Notes under the pieces: model-generated
Told to the model about the DNA's origin: nothing
The model's input: the letters and a program-made list of their open reading frames with translations, nothing else
The model's database searches: none
Made by a program: the position numbers and the translations under genes
Shown: positions 50,287 to 59,762 of the stretch, piece by piece
How the letters are laid out: each line of letters opens with the position of its first letter
How positions within the stretch are numbered: the stretch's first letter is position 1
Assembly (NCBI RefSeq): GCF_026072915.1
Contig: NZ_AP025943.1
Span: forward strand, 2,790,001-2,854,000
Direction of reading: 5' to 3'
Length of the DNA: 64,000 nt
From: Akkermansia biwaensis
GTDB taxonomy: Bacteria; Verrucomicrobiota; Verrucomicrobiia; Verrucomicrobiales; Akkermansiaceae

Positions 50287-52332
50287 ATGAGAGGTAAACA
50301 TTTATTCCCACTTCTGGCTCTCCTGCTGGCGGTTCCCTTTTCCGCGGCGGCCCAGCGCCCCAACGTCATCCTCATCCTGATGGACGACATGGGCTGGGGG
50401 GACCTGCCCGCCTACCAGGACCAGCGCATGAAGGAAGGGCTTCCCGCCATGGACAATCCGGGCCTCAGGACGCTGGCCCGGGAGGGAATGACGCTGACGC
50501 GCCACTACTCCTCCGCTCCGCTTTGTGCCCCGGCCCGCGGTTCCCTGTTTACGGGCGTGCACCAGGGCCATGCCAAGGTAATCCGGGACAGGTCCTTTGA
50601 CCTGCCCATTGAAGACGCCCCCACCCTCGGCACCGTCATGCAGTCCGCCGGGTACAAGACCGCCCTCATCGGCAAATGGGGAATAGGCGGGGGCCGGGAG
50701 CATGCGGGGACACCGCAGGAATCCACGGCCTACCCCACCAGGCGCGGCTTTGACTACTACTTCGGCTACCTGGACCACGTCAGCGGCCACCACCATTATC
50801 CCAAGGAAGACCCCAATCCCATTTCTCCCACCAAGAAGAGCGGTATCTGGGACGGAGACAAGTGCGTCACGGCGGACTGCGACAAGGCGTACTCCGTAGA
50901 CCTGCTGACGGCCCGCGCCAAAAAGTGGATTGTGGACACGCACCGCCAGAATCCCCGCCAGCCCTTCTTTCTGGCGTTGACCCACATCGCGCCCCATTCC
51001 CAGCTTCAAATACCCACCGGCCCGTATCCAGAAGGCCGCGGGGTGAAAGGGGGCGTTCAATGGCTGGGGAAGCCCCACAAGCTGGTCAACACGGCGGAAG
51101 GCAAGATCAACTCCTACATCTACCCGCGGTATGCCGACAAGAAGTGGCCCATGGCGCAGAAGAGGTACGCCACCATGATCGCGCGGCTGAGCGATTCTTT
51201 TGAAGACCTCATCCAGACCCTGAAGGATCTGAACATTGACAAAAACACGGTCATCATCATGACGTCGGACAACGGCCCCCATGATGAAGGCGGCCAGAAT
51301 CCGCAGTTTTTCCGCAATTACGGACCTTTTGACGGCATCAAGCAGGATGCGTGGGAGGGCGGCTTCCGCGTTCCCACCATCGTACGCTGGCCCGGACACG
51401 TTCCGGCCGGTTCCGTAAACGACCATCCTTCCCAGTTCCACGACTGGATGGCGACGCTGGCCGCCATCGGCGGCGTCAGGGCTCCCTTCCGCAGCGACGG
51501 CGTTTCCCTGCTTCCCACCCTGTTGAACAAGGGGACCCAGCCGGACGGCCGACTGTACATGGAATACAGCGCCAAGATGTCCCAGAGCAAGAAGACGACG
51601 CCCGGCTACAAGGACTTTCTCCCGTCCAGAAGGAACGCCGTCCGGGGCGACGAGCAGATGGTTTACATCGGCAAATACAAGGGAGTGCGCACCAACATCC
51701 AGTCCCATGCGGACTTGTTCGAAATTTACGATACAGTGAAGGATCCGGCGGAACGCCATGACCTGAAGGACACGCCGGAAGGCAAAAAGATGCAGCCTAT
51801 CATGCACGGCAAAACGCTGAGAATGAGGCGTATTTATGATTATACCCATCCGGAGCGCGGCACCTTTGCCCAGAGGCCCTATGACGAAGAGCCTGTTCCG
51901 GCCCTCAGGAAGGAGGAAATGCCCGGAAAACTGGTTCCCCTGACGGCGCAATCCGCCCAGGGCATCCGCCGAAAGGACGGCAGCATGAAGAGAGTGCTCT
52001 ACCTGAATGTTCCGGAAACGGGGAAATACACCTTCTTCATGAAAACCCCGGCGGAAAAGAATGCCAGGGCATTTGTCAGGCTGCACGACATGCACCTGCT
52101 GGACGCGGATTACCATTACAAGCCGGGAACGGAAGTCTCCTCCTCCATGGGGGAACGTACCACGGAAAACGATCCCGCCCGCACAGGGTTGAAGCCCGTG
52201 CCGCTGGAGAAAGGCTGGCATCCCTTCATCATTGAAACGGAAGGCTTCTCCGGCCTTCCCCTCTTCTTCTGGCAAAAGGAAGGCGGAGAAAAAAGGGAAA
52301 TCCCTTCCCAATCCTTCTGCGTGGCGGGATAA
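50287..52332 (+). CDS. Secreted sulfatase, formylglycine (Cys) type
   Basis: 681 residues with signal peptide (cleavage near SAAAQR). The N-terminal core has NVILILMDDMGWGD with the Asp pair that binds calcium. The maturation motif C80-A-P-A-R84 in APLCAPARGSLFTG is of the Cys type, converted to formylglycine by anSME or FGE. Further on are ALIGKWGIGG, DNGPHDEGG and GGFRVPTIVRWPG, all typical of family S1. It should remove sulfate from host glycans. The extra C-terminal about 150 residues are beta-rich. It is 20 nt behind the GH20 gene; desulfation followed by hexosaminidase action is a sensible pair. No sulfatase-maturing enzyme gene is in the window. Confidence 0.94.
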   Translation: MRGKHLFPLLALLLAVPFSAAAQRPNVILILMDDMGWGDLPAYQDQRMKEGLPAMDNPGLRTLAREGMTLTRHYSSAPLCAPARGSLFTGVHQGHAKVIRDRSFDLPIEDAPTLGTVMQSAGYKTALIGKWGIGGGREHAGTPQESTAYPTRRGFDYYFGYLDHVSGHHHYPKEDPNPISPTKKSGIWDGDKCVTADCDKAYSVDLLTARAKKWIVDTHRQNPRQPFFLALTHIAPHSQLQIPTGPYPEGRGVKGGVQWLGKPHKLVNTAEGKINSYIYPRYADKKWPMAQKRYATMIARLSDSFEDLIQTLKDLNIDKNTVIIMTSDNGPHDEGGQNPQFFRNYGPFDGIKQDAWEGGFRVPTIVRWPGHVPAGSVNDHPSQFHDWMATLAAIGGVRAPFRSDGVSLLPTLLNKGTQPDGRLYMEYSAKMSQSKKTTPGYKDFLPSRRNAVRGDEQMVYIGKYKGVRTNIQSHADLFEIYDTVKDPAERHDLKDTPEGKKMQPIMHGKTLRMRRIYDYTHPERGTFAQRPYDEEPVPALRKEEMPGKLVPLTAQSAQGIRRKDGSMKRVLYLNVPETGKYTFFMKTPAEKNARAFVRLHDMHLLDADYHYKPGTEVSSSMGERTTENDPARTGLKPVPLEKGWHPFIIETEGFSGLPLFFWQKEGGEKREIPSQSFCVAG

Positions 52333-52374
52333 AGCGGGAAATACGGGGAGAGAGCCGAGCCGTTGCTCCCCTCC

Positions 52375-53331
52375 TCATTTTCCCCCCGTCATCAGAACAA
52401 GCGCGCGCGGAGCGTACCTCCTGACCAGCAGGTAAATGCCCCGCGCCAGCATGTAAACGACGGGCACCAGGCACCACCATGCCCAAGGGGGCCATGGAGC
52501 CGTAAAGCGCGTCTCCACCCCCATCAGGGCAATCAGCACGAAAATATGGGAGCAGTACACGAAGAAACTGCCGGAGGCCCACCCGGCCATGAGTCTTGAC
52601 AGGCCGGGGCTGACGGCCTTCAGCACGATCCCGGAACTCAGGAACGCCAAGACGGTCAGTCCGGAAAAGGAGCCGTCCGGAAGAAGGAACGTATCCGCAC
52701 AGCTGGCCCAGATGAGAGCCGCGCAGGCCAGCAGAATGGCGGCATGCATGGCCAGGGGAATCTTCTCCCAGCGGTTCAGACAGCCCGGTGCGGCGGAAGC
52801 CAGCATGATGCCGAGAGCAAAATCCCCGAACATGCAGGGACTGGGCCACGCCAGGGAATCATCCCACCTGTTCAGGAACAGGCAGAACAGGCCGAGCGTG
52901 TAAAGCGCCGGGCGGCACTTGACCAGCAGGAACGCCGCCAGGGTGAAAATCATCAAATCCCGCAGGAACCACATGGGTGTCAGCATGGGGCACGCGCCCA
53001 GGCCGAACACGGAAGCCAGGGACGCGGGGGAAACGGGCATGCCCGCCAGCAGCCAGTAAGCCGCGCACCAGAACAGATAGGGCCGCAGCAGGGACAGCAG
53101 ACGCCTAGCCGTCCATCTCCCGGCCCCCTGCTCCTGGAGGCGCGCTGCGGAAAAATACCCGGCCAGCAGGAAAAACACGGCCAGCGCCGGACCGATCAGC
53201 CAATGGTTGGGGGGAAATCCTCCTCCCGGAACGTGCTGCATGATGACGCTTAATGTAGCCAGCAGGCGCGCAATCTCCACCCAGGGCAAACGGCCGGAGG
53301 GAGTGGCGCTGGGAGTGCGGGATGGCGTCAT
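52375..53331 (-). CDS. Acyltransferase family 3 membrane protein
   Basis: 318 residues with about ten membrane helices. The N-terminal WVEIARLLATLSVIMQHV has the Arg and His pattern of the acyltransferase-3 (OafB/WecH) family, with His in the first helix. FVYCSHIFVLIALMGVE is near the end. Such proteins O-acetylate or O-acylate surface glycans. The acceptor is unknown; no glycan cluster is next to it. The start at 53331 leaves a short hydrophilic Ser/Thr/Pro-rich leader before helix 1. Confidence 0.85.
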   Translation of the reverse strand: MTPSRTPSATPSGRLPWVEIARLLATLSVIMQHVPGGGFPPNHWLIGPALAVFFLLAGYFSAARLQEQGAGRWTARRLLSLLRPYLFWCAAYWLLAGMPVSPASLASVFGLGACPMLTPMWFLRDLMIFTLAAFLLVKCRPALYTLGLFCLFLNRWDDSLAWPSPCMFGDFALGIMLASAAPGCLNRWEKIPLAMHAAILLACAALIWASCADTFLLPDGSFSGLTVLAFLSSGIVLKAVSPGLSRLMAGWASGSFFVYCSHIFVLIALMGVETRFTAPWPPWAWWCLVPVVYMLARGIYLLVRRYAPRALVLMTGGK

Positions 53332-53509
53332 GGCGAGACCATTCTGGCGGAATCACGCCGTAAAAGCACTATTTTTCCTCCGAATCATGATGAAAATACC
53401 GCTCGCAGGACCGCCATGGCCCTTGACGAACGTTTCCGCGGCACCGCCTGAAATATAGAGGCGCCTTTCTTCCGTCGCTACAGTGCGGAACTTTCCGGGA
53501 AAACAGGTT

Positions 53510-53974
53510 TTACAAGGTTTTCTGCATGTAAACCACGCCGAACTGACGGTTTAACTTGGACCCGATGTTCCTGAGTTCGCCGCAAAAGGCAAATCCGTTA
53601 TGGACATGTAATTTCAGGCTTACGCGGTTTCCAACGAAATTTCCGCAATGATGTTTTCCATGCCCATTTGCCTGGCGTCGGCCTCCAGTCGGTCAAAGCA
53701 CAGTTTTCCCATGCCCTTCCCCGCATGCTCGCGCGCAATAAAAAGGTGATTTTGACCGTTTTCCAGAAACTCGCTGCAGGGGCATAGGCGCTCAGCCAGC
53801 AAAATTCGATGACGTTTCCTGCCGATGCGTCCACAACCGCATAAGCGGGATATCCGGCCGTCATTTCCAACAGCATGAAAAAAAAGCTCCCGGCAAAGGT
53901 GCATCCGCAAAAGCCGCCGTACCATTTTCAATATAATCATTGAAAATTTCCGTGACGGGCATGGCATTCTCCAT
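53510..53974 (-). pseudogene. GNAT acetyltransferase pseudogene with several frameshifts
   Basis: Pieces of one GNAT protein appear in different minus-strand frames. The start (MENAMPVTEIFNDYIENGT) is at 53974, followed by a run of eight T where the frame shifts. Then come MLLEMTAGYPAYAVVDASAGN and, in another frame, FIAREHAGKGMGKLCFDRL (acetyl-CoA loop). After a further shift the reading is LKLHVHNGFAFCGELRN to VVYMQKTL and a stop at 53510-53512. At least three frameshifts separate them, so the gene is dead. An intact YncA/phosphinothricin-type acetyltransferase would be about 155 residues. Confidence 0.78.
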
Positions 53975-54343
53975 TCCAGGCTTCTCGTATCTTGCCCGAA
54001 TTCTGAAAACCTTTCCTGTGGAAATATGGGATTAAACAGGCACCAGCATCCGGGACAGCGCTTCCTTTGTCATCCGGCCTCCGTGAAGCGGAAGCAACTG
54101 CAGAGCACCAGAAACGGACCTTTCCGGGAAGGCTGGCCGCCCCTGGTCCGCATCAATAGCGCTTTCAATGTGCATGGCGTTTGCCGTGCGGGAACCGCCG
54201 TTCCTTATAGGCGCCTTCCCTCGCATATCCTCCGTTAACACGGCTACGGCCAAGTGGGGCCGTACGTCCGGCCGTCATCCCCCAAAAAATGGCTGTTTCC
54301 GAAAGGAACCAGCCATGGGAAAGGGATCCGGCAAGGGACTTGT
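53975..54343. other. Gene-free interval
   Basis: About 370 bases with only short frames of low coding character and no recognisable signal. Confidence 0.4.
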
Positions 54344-54775
54344 TCATGAATAAAATCCGTTGTCCGGCTCCCGTTCCGGCTTTTTCCGCCTGAAACGCGG
54401 ATGGCGGCAGCGATGAATCTGCGTGTCCGCATTAGCTTCTGAAAAATGGCGCGGATGGGACTCTTTCCGAGCTTCTCTGCGCAGAATTTCCAGAAAATCC
54501 TTCAGCGGCAATTCCATGTCCGCATCATGGCAGGCCAGCATGGCGGACAGGCGGACCTGCCCGTTGTCATAGTCCACGTACATGGCGAACAGCGTGGTCT
54601 GGTACAGATGCCACGGTTCTCCTTCCGCACCGTTTTCCAGGTGCGTGTTGATGGCTTCCAGAAGCCATGTGAGCGATTGTTCCAGCTCCAGGTTGTCCAG
54701 AACGTCCCGTATGAGGGACGTTGCCTGGCCGAAGCCGGTCACGCTTTCCAGTTGTCTTACCCTGTCGATCTTCAT
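54344..54775 (-). CDS. Protein of unknown function, acidic helical N-terminus
   Basis: 143 residues. MKIDRVRQLESVTGFGQATSLIRDV gives a plausible amphipathic helical start. The middle has FAMYVDYDNGQVRL, a strand-like part. The last 40 residues are Arg/His-rich and may be out of true frame or a basic tail. No family recognised. It is flanked by a GNAT pseudogene and by hpt, 115 nt downstream of hpt on the same strand. The coding call rests on the coherent first 100 residues only. Confidence 0.5.
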   Translation of the reverse strand: MKIDRVRQLESVTGFGQATSLIRDVLDNLELEQSLTWLLEAINTHLENGAEGEPWHLYQTTLFAMYVDYDNGQVRLSAMLACHDADMELPLKDFLEILRREARKESHPRHFSEANADTQIHRCRHPRFRRKKPEREPDNGFYS

Positions 54776-54890
54776 GTCTTGAATCTCCTTTCCGGTGTTT
54801 CCTTGTTTGGAGGGGCGGCGGACGGCTCTACCGCTCCGAGGGATTTAGACACTTTTTTTCAATAGTTTGTTCAATCTGGAAAAAACTTAT

Positions 54891-55412
54891 TCAGTCTGCG
54901 GCAGCCTTGCCGATGTAGGGGAGGTCGCGGTACCGGTTGTCCAAGTCCATGCCGAACCCTACCAGGAAGTCGTCGCCCCAGGTAAAGGCTACATAATCCG
55001 CTTCAAAGGGAACCTTCCGGCAGCAGTGCTTGTCCACGGCCACAGCCGTCAATACGCGCTGCACACCCCTCTTTTTCAATTCTCCGCAAACGCCCGCCAG
55101 CGTCCTGCCCGTGTCCAGTACGTCATCCACCACCAGCACGGGGACGCCGGGCCGGAACGCGCCGCAATCCCCGCGCCACGCCACGGAGCCGGAACTTTCC
55201 ATGCCGGAATAGCTGGATACCTTGACGGACCTCACTTCCGGGCGGGATTTCAAATGCTCCGCCAGCATGGACGCAAAGGGCACGGCCCCGTCCAGAAGCC
55301 GGAGCAGGACATAGGGGCGGTCCCCCATGTCGGCGTCAATGGAGGCGGCCAGTTCCCGCACGCGTGCGGCAATGGCCTGTTCCCCAATTAGCGGCGTAAT
55401 GGTATAAGTCAT
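54891..55412 (-). CDS. hpt: Hypoxanthine phosphoribosyltransferase
   Basis: Purine salvage: hypoxanthine or guanine plus PRPP to IMP/GMP. 173 residues, standard length. The PRPP loop is VLVVDDVLDTGRTLAGV, with its Asp-Asp. YVLLRLLDGAVPFASML has the substrate-side segment, and DFLVGFGMDLDNRYRDLPYIG is typical of the C-terminus. The start at 55412 (MTYTITPLIG) is standard. It is divergent from hom, so the 295-base gap should hold both promoters. Confidence 0.95.
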   Translation of the reverse strand: MTYTITPLIGEQAIAARVRELAASIDADMGDRPYVLLRLLDGAVPFASMLAEHLKSRPEVRSVKVSSYSGMESSGSVAWRGDCGAFRPGVPVLVVDDVLDTGRTLAGVCGELKKRGVQRVLTAVAVDKHCCRKVPFEADYVAFTWGDDFLVGFGMDLDNRYRDLPYIGKAAAD

Positions 55413-55707
55413 GAAACGGAAGCAGGATAGCCTGCCCCGCGCGGGAAATCAATCCCGGAAGGGGAACGGAGACGGATGCGGGGAAGCCGGGGCATTCTTC
55501 CATGATTTCCCCGCAGCCGGAGGCAGGGGGGCCGGTCATTCCATCCGGCTGCGTTATTGCACCGCTTTCCGGCCTCCGGGCCGGACAGGCGGCCCGCCGG
55601 GATGCGGGAGGCCGCCCCTTCCCCGGAAGCTACCGGAAAAACGGCCTTCCCCGCACGGTAAAAGCTCTTGCGTCACAGGGATTTTTCTGCATAATCGCCC
55701 GGCAAGA

Positions 55708-57036
55708 ATGACGGAAAAACCCATACAACTTGGCCTGGCCGGGCTGGGTACGGTCGGTTCCGGCGTTTATGAGACGCTGTACCGCAACCACTCCCTGCTG
55801 GAAGCGCGGAGCAAGATCCCGTTCAGGATCAAGCGCATTGCCGTGCGCAACCTGAACAAGCACAGGGAAACCGCCGTTCCGGAAGAATTGCTGACCGACG
55901 ACTGGCACGAGCTGGTGGGGGACCCGGAAATAGACATCATCATTGAACTGATCGGGGGCACCCGGCAGGCCTATGACCTGGTGACGACGGCCCTCCGCGC
56001 GGGCAAGCCCGTGGTGACCGGCAACAAGGCCCTGCTGGCCGAATACGGCGCGGAGATTTTCAAGCTTTCCGCGGAGATGGGCACGCCCATCTACTTTGAG
56101 GCTTCCGCCGGGGGGGGCATCCCCATCATCCAGAGCCTCCAGAATTCCCTGATCTGCAACCACATCAATTCCATCGTGGGGATCATCAACGGGACTTCCA
56201 ACTACATTCTTTCCGCGATGGGGGAACACGGGGCCGACTACGAGGACGCCTTGGTGCAGGCCCAGAAACTGGGATTTGCGGAGGAAGACCCCTCCCTGGA
56301 CGTCAACGGCTGGGACGCCGCCCACAAAGCCCTCATTCTGGCCACCCTGGCCTACGGCACCACCATCTCCCCGGACAAAATTTACGTCAGCGGCATTGAA
56401 AACATCACCAGCCGGGATTTCGAATTCGCCAAAAAACTGGGGTACACCATCAAGCTGCTCGTGGTCATCCGCTACCATGAAAACCAGGAAGACGCGCTGG
56501 AACTGCGCGTACAGCCCTGCTTTGTCCATGACTGGCACATCCTGGCTTCCGTCAACGGCGTGTTCAACGCCATTTCCGTGAACGGGGACATTGTGGGGGA
56601 AACCTTGTTCTACGGCCGCGGAGCGGGCAAGAATCCCACGGCCTCCGCCGTGATCAGCGACGTGATTACGGCCATGCGCGAAAGCCGCTACCCGGAATTC
56701 CACACGGGGTTCACCCCTTACGCCAAATCCTGCGGCGTGATGCATATCAACGACACCACGACGCCGTACTACGTGCGCTTCCAGGTGGCGGACCAGCCCG
56801 GCGTGATTGCGGAAATAGCCCGCATCCTGGCCACCTTCGGCATCGGCATCTCCGCTACGTCCTCCGCACCCAGCCACATCGACGAAGACGGCGTGGCGTG
56901 GAACGACCTGGTATTCATCCTCCATACCTGCCCGTGGGGCCAGCTCCAGATGGCGCTGGAGGAAATTGCCCAGATTTCCTTCGTGGCGCCGGAAGCCCGC
57001 GTGCTGCGCATCGAACACCTTCTTCCTCAATCCTAA
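55708..57036 (+). CDS. hom: Homoserine dehydrogenase
   Basis: Reduces aspartate semialdehyde to homoserine in the threonine/methionine branch. 442 residues from the ATG at 55708 (MTEKPIQLGLAGLGTVGSGVY). The NAD(P) motif GLGTVGSGV is at 11-19. The catalytic region VGIINGTSNYILSAM, the conserved Lys/Asp in GWDAAHKALILA, and KNPTASAVISDV are present. A C-terminal ACT domain (about 360-442, VRFQVADQPGVIAEIARIL) suggests feedback control by threonine. lysC starts 18 nt downstream, so the two form an operon. Confidence 0.96.
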   Translation: MTEKPIQLGLAGLGTVGSGVYETLYRNHSLLEARSKIPFRIKRIAVRNLNKHRETAVPEELLTDDWHELVGDPEIDIIIELIGGTRQAYDLVTTALRAGKPVVTGNKALLAEYGAEIFKLSAEMGTPIYFEASAGGGIPIIQSLQNSLICNHINSIVGIINGTSNYILSAMGEHGADYEDALVQAQKLGFAEEDPSLDVNGWDAAHKALILATLAYGTTISPDKIYVSGIENITSRDFEFAKKLGYTIKLLVVIRYHENQEDALELRVQPCFVHDWHILASVNGVFNAISVNGDIVGETLFYGRGAGKNPTASAVISDVITAMRESRYPEFHTGFTPYAKSCGVMHINDTTTPYYVRFQVADQPGVIAEIARILATFGIGISATSSAPSHIDEDGVAWNDLVFILHTCPWGQLQMALEEIAQISFVAPEARVLRIEHLLPQS

Positions 57037-57054
57037 CCTACATCATCCTGTTAC

Positions 57055-58278
57055 ATGGCACTTATCGTTCAAAAATTCGGAGGCTCCTCCGTGGGCACCA
57101 TTGACCGCATCCGCAATGTGGCGCGCCGCATCCATGAGACCGCCGGAGACGGCAACCAGGTAGTGGCCGTCGTCTCCGCCATGAGCGGCGTGACGGACAA
57201 GCTGATCGGCCTGGCCAGGGAACTGTCCGCCTCCCCCTCCGAACGCGAGCTGGACGTCCTGATGGCTACCGGGGAACAGCAGTCCATCGCCCTGCTCTGC
57301 ATGGCCCTGCATGAACTGGGAGACAAGGCCGTGTCCTTCACGGGAGCCCAGGCGGGCATTACCACCTTCGGCTCCCACACCCGCGGCCGCATCCACAAAA
57401 TTGACCCGGAACGGATGAACAAATGCCTGATGGAAGGCAACATCCTCATCTGCGCCGGCTTCCAGGGCGTGACGGAGGAAGGCATGGTCCAGACGCTGGG
57501 CCGCGGCGGCTCGGACCTTTCCGCCATCGCCATCGCCGCCGCTCTGAAGGCGGACGTGTGCCAGATTTTTACGGATGTGGACGGCGTGTACACCTGCGAC
57601 CCCCGCGTGGTGAAGGACGCCGTGAAGATACAGACCCTTTCCTACGACGAAATGCTGGAAATGGCATCCAGCGGTTCCAAGGTGATGCAGTCGCGCTCCG
57701 TGGAATTCGCCAAAAAATTCGGCGTCGTCTTTGAAGTTCGCAACTCCATGAACAATAACCCCGGTACCATCGTGCAAGAAGAAACTCCCTCCATGGAAGC
57801 CGTCGTCATCCGCGGCATCTCCATCGACCGCAACCAGGCCCGCCTCACCATCACCGGCATTCCGGACAAAATCGGCTATACGGCCAGGATTCTGGGCGCC
57901 CTGGCAGAGGCGGAAATCAATTTGGACATGATTCTGGCCAACACCGCCCATGACGGCTACGTCCGCCAGTCCTTCACCATGCCCGCCAACGAACTGGGCC
58001 GCGCCCAGGCGGCGCTCAAACCCGTGACGGCAGCGCTGGGCCCCGATGTGAAAGTGGAGACGGAAGCCGGACTCGCCAAGCTTTCCCTGGTGGGTATCGG
58101 CATGCGTTCCCATTCCGGCGTGGGTGCCACCGCGTTCAAGGCCCTGGCGGACGCCAACATCAAGACCGGCATGATTTCCACGTCGGAAATCAAGATCGCC
58201 GTGATGGTGGACGAGTCCGACATCGACGAGGCGGCGCGCGTCGTCCACAAGGCATTCAACCTGGGCGGCCAGAATTAA
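57055..58278 (+). CDS. lysC: Aspartate kinase
   Basis: Phosphorylates aspartate, the first step to lysine, threonine and methionine. 407 residues, monofunctional type. MALIVQKFGGSSVG has the kinase N-terminal motif. RGGSDLSAIAIAAALKADVCQIFTDVDGVYTCDPRVV binds nucleotide and aspartate. Two ACT domains follow (about 265-405), the place where lysine and threonine feed back. hom is 18 nt upstream. A terminator follows 23 nt after the stop. The order hom-lysC ties the committed steps together. Confidence 0.97.
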   Translation: MALIVQKFGGSSVGTIDRIRNVARRIHETAGDGNQVVAVVSAMSGVTDKLIGLARELSASPSERELDVLMATGEQQSIALLCMALHELGDKAVSFTGAQAGITTFGSHTRGRIHKIDPERMNKCLMEGNILICAGFQGVTEEGMVQTLGRGGSDLSAIAIAAALKADVCQIFTDVDGVYTCDPRVVKDAVKIQTLSYDEMLEMASSGSKVMQSRSVEFAKKFGVVFEVRNSMNNNPGTIVQEETPSMEAVVIRGISIDRNQARLTITGIPDKIGYTARILGALAEAEINLDMILANTAHDGYVRQSFTMPANELGRAQAALKPVTAALGPDVKVETEAGLAKLSLVGIGMRSHSGVGATAFKALADANIKTGMISTSEIKIAVMVDESDIDEAARVVHKAFNLGGQN

Positions 58279-58301
58279 CCAGTCCCCCCTTTCCCTGTTC
58301 C

Positions 58302-58340
58302 AGGCCGGTTCGCTTGCGCGGCGGACCGGCCTTTTCTTTC
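58302..58340 (+). terminator. Terminator of the hom-lysC operon
   Basis: AGGCCGGTTCGC (58302-58313) pairs with GCGGACCGGCCT (58321-58332, one G-U), followed by TTTCTTTC. Confidence 0.85.
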
Positions 58341-58677
58341 TTGCCATTTCATCCCTTTTCATCCCGTTCCCTGCGGATTCCCGCACACCTGATGAAGAAA
58401 AGCGCCCCTTTTCAACGAATGGCAGGAGTGATGACGTCAAGGGCAGAATCCGCCGCCATGTGCCTCATGTTGCGGCGGAAGAAGAGAATGAGCAGAGAAA
58501 AAAGGAGAGTTTCCAGCCTGATTTCCGGCGGCATCGTTCGTCTGACGGCCCTTCCGCAAGCACCGCCGCGCCATGCCGATGCGTTATATGGGTCTGCCGG
58601 AAATGTACAAAAGGAGGGGAGGCGGGAAAGCGGATGACTTCCTCCCCGGTTTATGCGATCATTGGCACAGGAAAGAG
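58341..58677. other. Intergenic region before the GNAT-YoaP gene
   Basis: About 335 bases; the reading frame of the next gene runs back through part of it, but without conserved character. AGGAAAGAG just before 58678 is a plausible ribosome site. Confidence 0.45.
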
Positions 58678-59430
58678 ATGAGTACCGAATTTGTGAACCT
58701 GACGGCGGAAAACCTTCCCCATGAACATTTATGCTGCATTATCCGCAGCAAGAAGTTCCATCCGGGTATTGACGCCAAGCGGCAATGGCTTTCCGGCCGG
58801 CTGAAGGAGGGCCATGTCTTTAGAAAGTTGAATGAGAAGGCTACGGTTTTTATTGAATATGCTCCCTTGGAAACCGCCTGGGTTCCTATCATCGGCGACA
58901 ATTATTATTATCTGTACTGCCTGTGGGTTTCCGGCAGCTGCAAAGGGAAAGGGTACGGAAAGGCGCTGATGGAGTATTGTCTGGCGGATGCCGGGAAAAA
59001 CGGCAAATCCGGCATTTGCATGCTTGGAGCAACAAAACAGAAAGCCTGGCTTTCCGACCAGTCGTTTGCGAAGAAGTTCGGTTTTGAAGTTGCCGATACC
59101 GCCGGCAACGGGTATGAACTGCTGGCGCTTTCCCTGGACGGAACCCTGCCGAGCTTTTCCCAACGAGCTAAAAAACTGGAAATTGAAAGCAGGGAGCTGA
59201 CCATTTATTACGATATGCAATGCCCGTATGTTTATCAAAACATCGGGATCATCAGGCAGTATTGTGAAACGAACGGGGTTCCCGTGTTTTTCATTCACGT
59301 GGATTCCCTGCAAAAAGCCAAGGAATTGCCCTGTGTTTTCAATAACTGGGCCGTGTTTTACAAGGGGAAGTTTGAGACGGTGAATTTGCTGCCGGATGTG
59401 GCCGCCTTAAAGAGAATACTGAAAAAGTAG
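58678..59430 (+). CDS. GNAT acetyltransferase fused to a YoaP-like domain
   Basis: 250 residues from the ATG at 58678, set by the ribosome site AGGAAAGAG. Residues of about 10-150 are a GNAT fold: YLYCLWVSGSCKGKGYGKALMEYCL includes the acetyl-CoA loop (split here to show its Gly-rich core GKGYGKAL). FAKKFGFEVADTAGNGYELLAL ends that domain. Residues of about 165-250 (LTIYYDMQCPYVYQNI, HVDSLQKAKELPCVFNNWAVFYKGKF) match the YoaP-like, thioredoxin-related C-terminal domain. The family is YoaP of Bacillus. Its substrate is unknown; metal or thiol chemistry is suggested by the Cys in MQCPYV. Confidence 0.88.
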   Translation: MSTEFVNLTAENLPHEHLCCIIRSKKFHPGIDAKRQWLSGRLKEGHVFRKLNEKATVFIEYAPLETAWVPIIGDNYYYLYCLWVSGSCKGKGYGKALMEYCLADAGKNGKSGICMLGATKQKAWLSDQSFAKKFGFEVADTAGNGYELLALSLDGTLPSFSQRAKKLEIESRELTIYYDMQCPYVYQNIGIIRQYCETNGVPVFFIHVDSLQKAKELPCVFNNWAVFYKGKFETVNLLPDVAALKRILKK

Positions 59431-59762
59431 TCTTGGAAAATGAACGTGCGGTTCCGTGTTTTTCCGGCGATTGCGGGATGATGCGGGCTTGCCGGAAACA
59501 TCGGCCCCGGCCGCTGCTCTCCCGGAATAACGTGCCAGGAAGGGGAATGCGGCAAACATCCGCCATGCCGGAATACGGATTTCCCCGAAGTTGTGCCGCA
59601 AGCGGCCGTTTCCTCTCCTTTCCCCTCTATTGACGCCCCCGAATAAGTTTTTTTTCATCAGGGAAAGCAGAGGAAGAGGATGAGCGGGACGAACGGAACA
59701 GGCGGAAAAGGCGGCAGAATATGGAAAATGAAACCGCGGCGCTCCGGGAGAGCCGTTCCGGA
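59431..59762. other. Gene-free interval between convergent genes
   Basis: About 330 bases between the YoaP-type gene and the 3' end of the AsmA-like gene. No gene and no clear terminator hairpin seen. Confidence 0.4.
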
